Positions 1 to 6,307 of a stretch of DNA of 8,837 nucleotides are shown here, piece after piece (position 1 is the stretch's first letter; each line of letters opens with the position of its first letter). Source of the stretch: Chloroflexota bacterium (GTDB lineage: Bacteria > Chloroflexota > Dehalococcoidia > UBA2247 > RBG-13-53-26); contig QMOF01000082.1 in assembly GCA_003650185.1 (NCBI GenBank), positions 1 to 8,837 of the forward strand, written 5' to 3'. A model generated the notes under the pieces. That model was not told the origin of the DNA. It worked only from the letters and a program-made list of their open reading frames with translations, and did no database searches. The position numbers were made by a program, and so were the translations under genes.

Positions 1-307
1 GACATACTGCGCGACATGGCTCCGGCCAGCCAGGAAGGCGCTCACGCCCCCGCCACCCACCCCTACCCCACCCGTCTGACACACGCCCGTGCATCAGCAA
101 TCGGTGCGACGACGTGGCACAACCAGGAGGACTGAGCAAACGCCGCGTGGGTGTCGGTTGCCCCATCCCACCACATCCTTCCCGGCCCGGCGACCGGCAA
201 ATTGGTGGGGCGAGCCCACTACGGCTACCCGGCGTATGGAGCATACCACTAAGGCGAGCGCCGGTACCGGTGGCCAGCCTTTGGCCCAGGTAGCCAAGGT
301 CTCCGGC
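1..307. other. Non-coding stretch downstream of nrpR with a G-rich minus strand
   Basis: No convincing gene is present: the short open frames here have no Shine-Dalgarno sequence and no recognisable protein features. The notable content is a run of C tracts at 47-51, 56-58, 60-63, 66-69 and 71-73, described separately. Two small inverted repeats are visible, GTATG/CATAC around 234-246 and GGCCA/TGGCC at 272-286. Neither is followed by a T tract in either direction, so I do not call a terminator for the regulator gene ending at 308. Confidence 0.5.
47..73 (-). other. Potential G-quadruplex motif
   Basis: On the minus strand five runs of at least three G are separated by 1, 2, 1 and 4 bases (C tracts at 71-73, 66-69, 60-63, 56-58 and 47-51 on the plus strand). 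This satisfies the usual G3+N1-7 rule for an intramolecular G-quadruplex with very short loops. It lies about 235 nt beyond the stop of the nrpR-like gene on the same strand, so it could sit in its 3' untranslated region. Function is unknown, and in GC-rich DNA such tracts can occur by chance. Confidence 0.4.
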
Positions 308-1357
308 CTACAGCCGCCGGAAGCTTGTCAGTTGCTCGAAGTCGATCATCCCGCTTTCAGCAGTGGTGTCGACCTCTATCTTGGCCTCTACAGCGGCGGC
401 GACAGGGTTCAGGCCCCCAAGAAGCACTATTCCCATCCGGTTCAAGCCAACTGCAACCTGGCAGACCGGCTCGCTGGTATGCCCTACGGCCTGGACTCCC
501 CCGATGCCAGCCTCCTTGAGGGCGGCAATGGTCTCTTCCACAACAGGTCTGCATGCCGCCAGGGTCTCGCGGAAGTTGGCCAGTATCTTGCCGGTACCTG
601 TCCTGGCGGCTTCGGCCACGCTAGTCATCCTGGCGTTGATGAACTGCTCCGACGGGTCAAGCGAAGTACCCCCGTAGCTGATGACCGCCACAAAGCGCTT
701 CGGCTGGCCGCGGTCCATCTGGAGCAGGCCGCCAAACCTGGACTCCAGGGGCACCCCTGCCTTGAGCAGGACTCCGTTGATCGTCACGCTGCAGACTGTG
801 GCAAAGCCGATCTTACCTTCAGGTATGACGACGTCGCCCAGCTTCTCGCCCGCCGAGGCCACGGCCACGCTGTCGCTGACGCACAATCCAGCGTCAAACG
901 CACCTCTCATGGCGGCTAGAGCTCTCTTGTATACGCCGGCATCAAAGAGCGAGGTGTTGATGGCGACCTTGCCGGTCCTCTTGCTGGGGTCAAAGGTGGT
1001 AAGGTAGGCCAGAAGCTCAATCTTGTCCAGAATGAACCGCACCTGCTCCGGCGCCAGGGCCAGGCGTAGCTCCTCAAGCCCGAGGGGAGTAATCATCCTG
1101 CCATCTCGCCCACTGCGCCTGGTGTAGCCCCTTTCGTCGGTGATCCTCATGTGGTAACGGACTGCCCTCTCGCTGAGGAAGATCCCGTGGTGCTCAAGCT
1201 CTCGGGCGACCGTTATGGAGCCCAGGGGCTCCGAGGACTCGCTCAGAACCTTCAGAATGGCTATGATCTTTCTCTCGGTGTCGAAACCGGCGCTGTCAAC
1301 CATCATCGGCCCTAGTGAGATCGGGCGTTCACGCCTTTCGGAATATGGTACCATCAC
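308..1357 (-). CDS. nrpR: NrpR/DUF128-family nitrogen transcriptional regulator
   Basis: This is a predicted DNA-binding repressor of the NrpR family, known from methanogenic archaea, where it represses nitrogen-fixation and glutamine synthetase genes and is released by 2-oxoglutarate. Residues ~27-92 form the N-terminal winged helix (ERKIIAILKVL, then LSERAVRYHMRITDERGYTRR). Residues ~130-345 match a single NrpR (DUF128) effector domain, with the family signatures CSVTINGVLLKAGVPLESRFGG (about 189-210) and GGLNPVAAAVEA (314-325). The archaeal proteins may carry one or two such domains; here there is one. The frame opens with GTG at 1357 followed by ATG at 1354, but neither has a good Shine-Dalgarno sequence. 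The paired ATGs at 1306 and 1303 (332 or 331 aa) give a more typical N-terminus. The gene lies 93 nt downstream of the glutamate-synthase-like gene on the same strand and is probably co-transcribed. The family is secure; the bacterial regulon is inferred. Confidence 0.88.
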   Translation of the reverse strand: MMVPYSERRERPISLGPMMVDSAGFDTERKIIAILKVLSESSEPLGSITVARELEHHGIFLSERAVRYHMRITDERGYTRRSGRDGRMITPLGLEELRLALAPEQVRFILDKIELLAYLTTFDPSKRTGKVAINTSLFDAGVYKRALAAMRGAFDAGLCVSDSVAVASAGEKLGDVVIPEGKIGFATVCSVTINGVLLKAGVPLESRFGGLLQMDRGQPKRFVAVISYGGTSLDPSEQFINARMTSVAEAARTGTGKILANFRETLAACRPVVEETIAALKEAGIGGVQAVGHTSEPVCQVAVGLNRMGIVLLGGLNPVAAAVEAKIEVDTTAESGMIDFEQLTSFRRL

Positions 1358-1450
1358 GCTTCGAAGACCGGCACTCAGCCGTTCCTGTTGCCCCTATCCG
1401 TAGGACGGCGCACCGCAGCACGCGGCCGCCGGAGCATGCCTCCTCCAGCT

Positions 1451-3043
1451 CTAGCAGCCCAGGATCTCCATTGCCTCTTCCCGGTAGGCATCCATCAGGT
1501 AGGGGATGCCCGTCACTCTGGCGCATTCTTCAGTGAGTGACATGAGCTCGCGCCGGGTGATCGCGGGCACGCTGAAGCACCTGGCACCGGCCATCAACTG
1601 CTGCAACCCAACCTTGAGCTTGTCGGCAAAACTGTAGATGCCCACTGCGCCTAGGGGTATGTTCTTCATCTCGTCAGCACCTACTATGTTCTTGACCTCT
1701 TCGTAGTTGACGAAGATCTCTTCAGGGCTCGACCCGAACTGGCTCACGGTATTGGGCAGCTTGCCTTCCTTCAGCCACCGCCCGATGTTCTTGCCGACCA
1801 TGCCCGGGATCATCAAAGCTCGACCCATACACACTGCCTTGGTGAACGGTGAGCCAAGGGCCAGGGCCTTGAATACGCCGTCTTCGCTGCTGAATCCACC
1901 GGCAAAGGCGAGGTCAGGTACCCTCTCACCCTTGTCAGCCAACCTCTTACAGAAATCGTAGGCTGCGGCATGGAGGTAGAGGCTGGGCATACCCCACTCC
2001 TCCATCATGCGCCAGGGGCTCATCCCCGTGCCGCCCGAAGCACCGTCCAGTGTCAGCAGGTCGATTTTGGCCTTCGAGCCCCACTTGATGGCCATGGCCA
2101 GCTCCCGCAGGCCATACGCCCCGGTCTTGAGAGTGACACGCTTGAACCCCAGGGCCCTCAACCGCTCGACCTCTGCGCAGAAGCTGTCCTCGTCGATGAA
2201 GCCCAGACGGCTGTGACGCTCAAACTCCTTGAGCGCCCCGTCCCTGAAGGCTGCCTGGCTGGCCGGGCTTGAAGGGTCAGGCGTGACGATGTAGCCACGG
2301 CGTTGAAGCTCCAGAGCGCGCTCCAGGCTGTCCACCTTGATCTCGCCACCGATGCACTTTGCGCCCTGCCCCCATTTCAGCTCTATCGCCTCGAGGCCGT
2401 GCTTGTTCCTCACGTACTCAGCAACGCCCAGCCGGGTGTCCTCCACGTTCAACTGGACCAGCATCTCGCCGTAGCCCTGATGGTAGCGGCGGTATACCTC
2501 GATGCGATGGTCCATATCCGGCGCCGAGACCACCTTGCCGTTGCCGTCGAGCTCCAGCAGAGGGTCAATGCCGCAGACGTTCTCCCCGCACACCAGCGTG
2601 ATGCCAGCAAGTGCGGCTCCAATAGCGAAGTGCTCCCAGTTCTTGCGGGCGATCTCGGTGGAACCAAGCGCACCGGTGAAAACAGGCAATCTCATCTTCA
2701 CCTGCGAGTCCCACCCATAAGTCGTCTCGGTGTCCACCGCTGGGAAAATGGCAGTGTCCGGGTCAGCCACCACGCCCTCACGCATTCCCCTGGCCCCCAA
2801 GGCGTATCCCTGGATGTTGAGGTGGGAGTAGTCTACCGGGTACACCTTGTCGCCACCGGCAGTAATCTCACCGAAAGGTCCCGGATAGATCACCTCCCGG
2901 CCGCGGAAGGTTGCCTTGAACACCTCGCAGTTGCCGGTGCAGCCGTCAATACAGCGGGTGCAAAGGCCACTCAATGGCGAAGCATTTCTGGAACGATTGG
3001 CGGTCCTGGTAGCCTCATTTGCGTTTGGACGCTGTAGGTTCAT
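1451..3043 (-). CDS. FMN-binding glutamate synthase-domain protein (GltB2-like, stand-alone)
   Basis: A 530-aa protein corresponding to the central FMN-binding synthase domain of the glutamate synthase large subunit. Matching motifs are WGQGAKCIGGEIKV (224-237), a Lys-containing VTLKTGAYG (303-311) and the phosphate-binding LDGASGGTGMSPW (332-344), followed by AGGFSSEDGVFKALALG (381-397). The N-terminus has CX2CX3CX3C (C28, C31, C35, C39), a possible metal or Fe-S site typical of the short archaeal-type proteins. It lacks the N-terminal glutamine amidotransferase domain, the C-terminal GXGXG domain and the usual CX5CX4C cluster of full-length GltB. No GltD or amidotransferase partner lies in the window. 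The likely role is glutamate formation from 2-oxoglutarate with nitrogen supplied by a partner. A related possibility is the methylamine-glutamate methyltransferase C-subunit type (MgsC). The ATG at 3043 has a GGGGAGGG Shine-Dalgarno 4 nt upstream. The nrpR-like gene downstream supports a nitrogen-assimilation role. Confidence 0.88.
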   Translation of the reverse strand: MNLQRPNANEATRTANRSRNASPLSGLCTRCIDGCTGNCEVFKATFRGREVIYPGPFGEITAGGDKVYPVDYSHLNIQGYALGARGMREGVVADPDTAIFPAVDTETTYGWDSQVKMRLPVFTGALGSTEIARKNWEHFAIGAALAGITLVCGENVCGIDPLLELDGNGKVVSAPDMDHRIEVYRRYHQGYGEMLVQLNVEDTRLGVAEYVRNKHGLEAIELKWGQGAKCIGGEIKVDSLERALELQRRGYIVTPDPSSPASQAAFRDGALKEFERHSRLGFIDEDSFCAEVERLRALGFKRVTLKTGAYGLRELAMAIKWGSKAKIDLLTLDGASGGTGMSPWRMMEEWGMPSLYLHAAAYDFCKRLADKGERVPDLAFAGGFSSEDGVFKALALGSPFTKAVCMGRALMIPGMVGKNIGRWLKEGKLPNTVSQFGSSPEEIFVNYEEVKNIVGADEMKNIPLGAVGIYSFADKLKVGLQQLMAGARCFSVPAITRRELMSLTEECARVTGIPYLMDAYREEAMEILGC

Positions 3044-3047
3044 TCAT

Positions 3048-3056
3048 CCCTCCCCT
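3048..3056 (-). promoter_or_regulatory. Ribosome binding site of the glutamate-synthase-like gene
   Basis: On the minus strand AGGGGAGGG ends 4 nt before the ATG at 3043. An overlapping ATG at 3047 is out of frame, so the purine run decides in favour of 3043. Confidence 0.65.
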
Positions 3057-3074
3057 GAGCCTGGTGGATATGGA

Positions 3075-3109
3075 GCCGGGCGGCATACGGCAACCGCCCG
3101 CCGCCCGGC
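3075..3109 (-). repeat. Perfect 10-bp inverted repeat at the transcription start of the glutamate-synthase-like gene
   Basis: The arms GCCGGGCGGC (3075-3084) and GCCGCCCGGC (3100-3109) are exact reverse complements separated by 15 nt. On the minus strand the first arm begins immediately after the TATAAT box, so the repeat spans roughly -6 to +29 relative to the expected start near 3103. That position suits a repressor operator better than an RNA hairpin, because part of the first arm would not be transcribed. An NrpR-type regulator is encoded downstream and is an obvious candidate ligand. However, the repeat does not resemble the archaeal GGAA-N6-TTCC operator, and neither GGAA nor TTCC occurs in 3044-3185. 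Confidence 0.6.
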
Positions 3110-3139
3110 ATTATACCACACTCCTCCCCCACCTGCCAA
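3110..3139 (-). promoter_or_regulatory. Sigma70-type promoter with extended -10, driving the glutamate-synthase-like gene and probably nrpR
   Basis: Reading the minus strand, TTGGCA (3139-3134, one mismatch to TTGACA) is followed by an 18-nt spacer and TATAAT (3115-3110, perfect). TGG immediately precedes the -10 box, giving an extended -10 element. The expected transcription start is near 3103, leaving a leader of about 60 nt before the ATG at 3043. This is the best promoter in the window. It lies between the SDR stop and the next gene, which argues that the two are not a single transcription unit. Confidence 0.75.
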
Positions 3140-3185
3140 CCATCATCCCCACAACCACATCCCCACCGCACCCAGCATCCACCCT

Positions 3186-4112
3186 CTAGCCGGCCGGTTG
3201 CGGCGGCGCCGGGTTCACCAGCCCGGCCGCCAGGGTGCCTGGCACGGCCGCGCACAGCTCGTCCAACGTCCAGACACCCCTCTTGTAGATGGTCTTGACC
3301 GGTACCGGCTCCGAGTACAGGGCCACCTGGTCTCCGGTAATCAGGAAGGTACAGCCGTTTATGTTGGCCGCTTCGTCTGTGGCTAGGTAGACTACGAATG
3401 GGACCACGTCATCCGGCACCGGAAGGAAGGCGGTCACCTCCGCTCCTACCGGCATCTCGGCGCCTCTGGCCCGGGCATCTTCGATGGCCGCTGCCAGTTC
3501 CGGCGCCACGGTCAGCCTGGTGGCAGCCCGGGGTCTCACCGCGTTACAGGTCACCCCGTATTTGCCCATGTCCCGGGCCACCGCCCTGGTAAGCCCGACT
3601 ATCCCCTCTTTGGCAGCGGCGTAGTTGGCCTGCCCCGGACTCCCCAGCCCCACCTCGGAGGACGTGTTGATAATCCGACCGCTTCTCTGCTGCCGGAATA
3701 TGGCGCACGCGGGCCTGATGCAGTGGAAATGGCCGTAGAGATGGACCTTGAGAACGGTGTCCCATTCCTCCGGGGTCATGTTGAAGACCATGCGGTCGCG
3801 GAGCACACCAGCGTTGTTCACCAGGATATCCAGTCTGCCGAAGGTCTCCAGCGCCGTCTTGATGATGTTCTCTCCACCCTCGGGGACGGCTACGCTGTCG
3901 TAGTTGGCCACTGCCTCTCCACCCCTGTCCCTGATCTCCTTGACCACCTTGTCAGCCGGTGAGGCATCCGCTCCGGTGCCATTGGCACCGCCCCCCAGGT
4001 CGTTGACCACCACACTGGCACCTTCCTGGGCGAGCAACAGGGCTTCCGCCCTGCCCAGCCCCCGGCCCGCGCCGGTCACTACGGCCACCTTGCCCTTCAG
4101 TCTTTCACCCAT
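3186..4112 (-). CDS. SDR-family oxidoreductase, MFE-2-type (3R)-hydroxyacyl-CoA dehydrogenase-like
   Basis: A 308-aa classical short-chain dehydrogenase/reductase with a Rossmann fold. Visible motifs are the cofactor loop TGAGRGLG (13-20), VVNDLGGG (35-42), NNAG (99-102), catalytic Ser near 151 and YAAAK (Tyr164, Lys168). VVNDLGG, ADKVVKEIRDRGGEAVANYDSV, VHLYG and the AVRPRAATRLT segment closely follow the dehydrogenase domain of peroxisomal multifunctional enzyme 2 (HSD17B4). As in that family, His124 replaces the usual catalytic-tetrad Asn. The probable reaction is NAD+-dependent oxidation of a (3R)-hydroxyacyl-CoA or similar substrate in the cytosol; the true substrate is unknown. Asp38 at the end of strand 2 favours NAD(H). 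I chose the ATG at 4112 because AAGGAGGT sits 10 nt upstream and the protein then starts just before the first beta strand. The frame remains open to 4178 without support. No hydratase or thiolase gene is adjacent. The C-terminal ~45 residues diverge from MFE-2. Confidence 0.88.
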   Translation of the reverse strand: MGERLKGKVAVVTGAGRGLGRAEALLLAQEGASVVVNDLGGGANGTGADASPADKVVKEIRDRGGEAVANYDSVAVPEGGENIIKTALETFGRLDILVNNAGVLRDRMVFNMTPEEWDTVLKVHLYGHFHCIRPACAIFRQQRSGRIINTSSEVGLGSPGQANYAAAKEGIVGLTRAVARDMGKYGVTCNAVRPRAATRLTVAPELAAAIEDARARGAEMPVGAEVTAFLPVPDDVVPFVVYLATDEAANINGCTFLITGDQVALYSEPVPVKTIYKRGVWTLDELCAAVPGTLAAGLVNPAPPQPAG

Positions 4113-4122
4113 CCCTTGTCTT

Positions 4123-4130
4123 ACCTCCTT
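4123..4130 (-). promoter_or_regulatory. Strong Shine-Dalgarno of the SDR gene
   Basis: On the minus strand AAGGAGGT precedes the ATG at 4112 by 10 nt. This fixes the start 22 codons inside the longest open frame. Confidence 0.75.
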
Positions 4131-4189
4131 GCGTTCTTCTGGCTCCGACGGAGCGCTCAAGACGGCCGGGAAGGTCACCGGCCACGGCC

Positions 4190-4219
4190 ATCATAGCCCC
4201 TTGGGGGATAGCTCCGCAA
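4190..4219 (-). promoter_or_regulatory. Candidate promoter of the SDR gene
   Basis: On the minus strand TTGCGG (4219-4214) and TATGAT (4195-4190) are separated by 18 nt. The -10 box has one mismatch to consensus and the -35 has three. The implied leader is about 70 nt to the ATG at 4112. This is a tentative call. Confidence 0.35.
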
Positions 4220-4228
4220 TCGCGATTG
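4217..4228. repeat. Perfect 12-bp palindrome CAATCGCGATTG
   Basis: CAATCGCGATTG is its own reverse complement. It overlaps by 3 nt the candidate -35 element of the SDR promoter, a normal location for a dimeric repressor or activator site. No regulator gene that might own it is visible next to it. Chance occurrence of a 12-bp palindrome is not excluded. Confidence 0.45.
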
Positions 4229-4484
4229 AGGCGAGGCCTGCCGCCCCGAACCCCCACCGGCCGCATAGCGGCGTGGCGCAGGCCAACCGTAGGGATAGCC
4301 ACCAGGCAGGGGCAAGAGCAGCAGGGCAACTGGGAGGCAGGTCGGTTTCGCCCAACTGCTGTGGGACTGCCTGGCGATCGCGAGAGACCTTCACATGCGT
4401 TCCTCCACGGCAATGCCGTTCCACACCGGGGTATGGCCGGGCAAGCAGCCCTAACAAACCTGTAACCCGTTTCCAATAAGATTG

Positions 4485-4515
4485 AGACCAGCCGGGGGCA
4501 CTCAGGGGCTGGTCT
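4485..4515 (+). repeat. 9-bp perfect stem-loop upstream of the VWA gene
   Basis: AGACCAGCC (4485-4493) pairs exactly with GGCTGGTCT (4507-4515) around a 13-nt loop. No T tract follows on the plus strand. On the minus strand the stem is followed by CAATCTTATT, which is only moderately T-rich. It could be a leader structure of the VWA mRNA or a weak terminator. Confidence 0.45.
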
Positions 4516-4546
4516 GCAAGCCATAAGGTGTGCTACGCTTATGAGA

Positions 4547-4591
4547 CCATCCTGGGTGATGCGGAGCTTGTGGGATGGGTGCTCTATCACC
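4547..4591 (+). promoter_or_regulatory. Structured leader of the VWA gene with two mutually exclusive pairings
   Basis: Pairing A: GGTGAT (4555-4560) with ATCACC (4586-4591), continued after a 2-nt bulge by GGAGC (4563-4567) with GCTCT (4581-4585). Pairing B: CCATCCT (4547-4553) with GGGATGG (4572-4578), one G-U wobble included. The two pairings cross, so the RNA would either form a pseudoknot or switch between two states. The element ends 54 nt before the ATG at 4646. I recognise no known riboswitch class. Confidence 0.35.
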
Positions 4592-4645
4592 TTGACAGGG
4601 CCAGTACCGGGAGCCCAGGGCTGCGAGTATCTGGGGGGACAACAG

Positions 4646-5863
4646 ATGAAAAGAGTCAACACAAGGAGAGTAGCCTTTCTGGCTTTCTGCGGCGTGGTGG
4701 CCAGCCTGCTCTTGACTCCCGCCGCCGCTCTGGCGCAGACAGTGGAGCCATCCTCTTTCTCGGCCACCTTGGACCCCGGGGAGACTGCGTGCTTTGAAAT
4801 GACTGTCACTACAGGTACCACTCCGGTCCCCAGCGCAGACATCGTCTTCACCATAGACCGGACGGGCAGCATGTGGGACGAGATAGATGAAGTCAAGGAG
4901 AGTGCAGCCGATATCATGACGGCCATCCGCGCCGTGGTACCGGACTCGCAGTTCGGGGTGGCCAGTTTCATGGACTATCCCGGCTTCTACAGCTATCCAG
5001 GGTACGCGGACATATACGGCGAGGGGGATGACGTGGCCTACGAGGTGAACCAGCAGGTAACGGATGACATCGGCGTGGTCGCTACGGCCATCAACAGTCT
5101 ATGGCTGGGCTCTGGCTATGACTGGCCCCAGGACTACACCCGCGTCCTGTACGAGCTGAAGGAAGATGATCCTGCTTACGGTGCCATAGGCTGGCGAGGA
5201 ACGGCCAAGAAGATCGTGGTCATGTTTGGCGATGCCCCGACCCACGATCTTGACTTCGCCGGCTACAACTACGGCGGAGACCCCGGCCGCGATGCCGTGG
5301 CGGAGACTGCGGACGACCTGGACTTCGAAACGGTCGTCGGTGAGCTTCTGGCAGAGGGAATCAGAGTGGTCGCGGTAGACAGCGGTGGTTCCCCTGAGTC
5401 GGCAGCGACCTTCAAGGGTATGTCCATCGGGTATGACACAGCTCCGGGCACAGGTGGTCAGTATTTCGAGCTCGCCAATGCTCCTCAGATCCCTGATGCG
5501 GTACTGGACATGATTGAGGCGGAGGTATCCATCATCGAGTACCTGACGTTGCAGGTCCCGGCGGAGTTCCAGGACTGGGTCGATTTCACGCCTGCAGGCT
5601 ACGAGAATGTCGGCCCCGAGACCACGGTGGTCTTCGATGTCTGCGTCACGGTGCCAGCAGGCACAGACGCCGGGCTCTATACTTTCCCCGTAGACGCTAC
5701 GGGTGATGGAGCTGTGCTGGGAACGACCGAGGTCAGCATAACGGTGCCAACCACAGGAGCAATCCCCGGCATGACCCCGTACGCTGGCATAGGGGCCGCA
5801 GCGGCGCTTGGGCTGGCGGGGGTGATCATGATCAGGCGGAGAGCGGCTCGCCAGGTAATCTAG
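4646..5863 (+). CDS. Secreted, C-terminally anchored von Willebrand factor type A domain protein
   Basis: A 405-aa exported protein. Residues 1-8 are basic and 9-30 hydrophobic, and the segment ends ALA|Q, a good signal peptidase I site at 30/31. A VWA domain occupies about 64-290. It starts with ADIVFTIDRTGSMWDEI, a DxTxS metal-ion adhesion site (D71, T73, S75), and includes the later strand IVVMFGDAPTHD (190-201) with a further acidic MIDAS-type residue. Residues ~295-366 form a beta-rich domain resembling conserved repeat or CARDB-like folds. Cys49 and Cys333 could form a disulfide. The end has VPTTG (367-371), a hydrophobic stretch (about 377-396) and RRRAARQ, resembling a sortase sorting signal or at least a membrane anchor. 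The likely role is metal-dependent adhesion or protein binding at the cell surface; the ligand is unknown. I chose the ATG at 4646 because the signal peptide begins there and GGGGGGA lies about 6 nt upstream; the frame is open from 4541. Confidence 0.85.
   Translation: MKRVNTRRVAFLAFCGVVASLLLTPAAALAQTVEPSSFSATLDPGETACFEMTVTTGTTPVPSADIVFTIDRTGSMWDEIDEVKESAADIMTAIRAVVPDSQFGVASFMDYPGFYSYPGYADIYGEGDDVAYEVNQQVTDDIGVVATAINSLWLGSGYDWPQDYTRVLYELKEDDPAYGAIGWRGTAKKIVVMFGDAPTHDLDFAGYNYGGDPGRDAVAETADDLDFETVVGELLAEGIRVVAVDSGGSPESAATFKGMSIGYDTAPGTGGQYFELANAPQIPDAVLDMIEAEVSIIEYLTLQVPAEFQDWVDFTPAGYENVGPETTVVFDVCVTVPAGTDAGLYTFPVDATGDGAVLGTTEVSITVPTTGAIPGMTPYAGIGAAAALGLAGVIMIRRRAARQVI
5744..5848 (+). other. 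Sortase-like sorting signal or membrane anchor encoded at the VWA C-terminus
   Basis: Codons 367-400 specify VPTTG, a short linker containing two prolines, about 20 apolar residues and three consecutive arginines. This order (pentapeptide, hydrophobic helix, basic tail) is that of LPXTG-type substrates, with Val in place of Leu. No sortase gene is in the window. A simple transmembrane anchor is the alternative. Confidence 0.45.
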
Positions 5864-5891
5864 GCCAGCAAGCCAACACCGATTGGGGGGC

Positions 5892-5947
5892 GAGGGGCCG
5901 GTCGTCAAGGCTGGCCCCTCAATCGTCTGAGGGGTATGTCGCCTCAG
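5892..5947 (+). terminator. Tandem GC-rich stem-loops after the VWA gene, candidate terminator
   Basis: GAGGGGCCGG (5892-5901) pairs with CTGGCCCCTC (5911-5920), 10 bp with one G-U wobble and a 9-nt loop. Flanking GATTG (5881-5885) and CAATC (5920-5924) could pair in an alternative longer form. A second hairpin, CTGAGG (5927-5932) with CCTCAG (5942-5947), follows at once. The first stem begins 29 nt after the stop codon, as expected for a terminator. There is no U tract, so it may act as an mRNA 3'-end stabiliser or need Rho. Confidence 0.45.
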
Positions 5948-6254
5948 GGCCGGCCCGGCGGGCAATACCAGCAGCACAAAGGATAAGAGCAGGGTTTACC
6001 CCCGCAGCAACAGGTTTCGCTCGCCATTGGCACCGCCAGCCCAACCCGCCTCCTGATAGCAGTGACGGCCTGCACCACAGGCCCAGGGATGCGCTGCGCG
6101 GCTCTGTCCTGTCACACCTGACGGTAGCCATCACAGCACGGCCGCAGAGAGGGGCAGCTACGAGTCCGTCCACTTGGGGGTACTCTGGGCCAGTTCCGAC
6201 CGGCCGTGGGGTGGAGAGAGACCCGCCGACTAGGGCTATGGCAGGTACTTGTGG

Positions 6255-6282
6255 TTCACACACGCTCGTGATAGTCTATTAT
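6255..6282 (+). promoter_or_regulatory. Candidate sigma70-type promoter of the radical SAM gene
   Basis: TTCACA (6255-6260) and TATTAT (6277-6282) each differ by one base from consensus and are separated by 16 nt. The expected start near 6289 would give a leader of about 55-75 nt containing the hairpin at 6308-6334. The long upstream open frame starting at 6249 would overlap this promoter, which argues against using that start. Confidence 0.5.
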
Positions 6283-6307
6283 CGAGAGCGCGCCAAAGCA
6301 GCCGAGG

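Larger units (their letters stand above)
4113..4645. other. Divergent intergenic region between the SDR and VWA genes
   Basis: This 533-nt region has no supported gene. Open frames crossing it on both strands have no ribosome binding sites and no recognisable protein, and the long minus-strand frame is a shadow of the VWA gene. It contains the leader and a candidate promoter of the leftward SDR gene, a 12-bp palindrome at 4217-4228, and two stem-loops (4485-4515 and 4555-4591) in the probable leader of the rightward VWA gene. I could not find a convincing promoter for the VWA gene. Confidence 0.6.

Noticed and set aside
89..919. 276-codon plus-strand open frame
   Set aside because: It lies opposite the nrpR-like gene for most of its length, has no ribosome binding site, and its translation is Arg/Pro/His-rich with no family features.
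1322..1340. GGCGT-TC-ACGCC inverted repeat near the nrpR start as an autoregulatory site
   Set aside because: The arms are only 5 bp and may lie inside the coding sequence if the GTG at 1357 is used, so the evidence is too weak to call.
2303..3037. 244-codon plus-strand open frame
   Set aside because: It lies wholly opposite the glutamate-synthase-like gene and is explained by high GC content.
3044..3185. Archaeal NrpR operator GGAA-N6-TTCC
   Set aside because: Neither half-site occurs anywhere in this interval.
4592..4597. Perfect TTGACA upstream of the VWA gene
   Set aside because: No -10-like hexamer occurs 15-19 nt downstream; the sequence there is G/C-rich. It also borders the stem-loop at 4555-4591.
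4105..4971. 288-codon minus-strand open frame across the SDR/VWA intergenic region
   Set aside because: It overlaps the VWA signal peptide and VWA domain in antisense and the start of the SDR gene, and shows no recognisable domain or ribosome binding site.
5947..5956. GGGCCGGCCC palindrome
   Set aside because: A 10-bp all-GC palindrome is easily expected by chance in such GC-rich sequence and has no positional context.
5099..5977. 292-codon minus-strand open frame
   Set aside because: It is antisense to the VWA gene, whose reading frame has clear domain motifs; the antisense translation has none.
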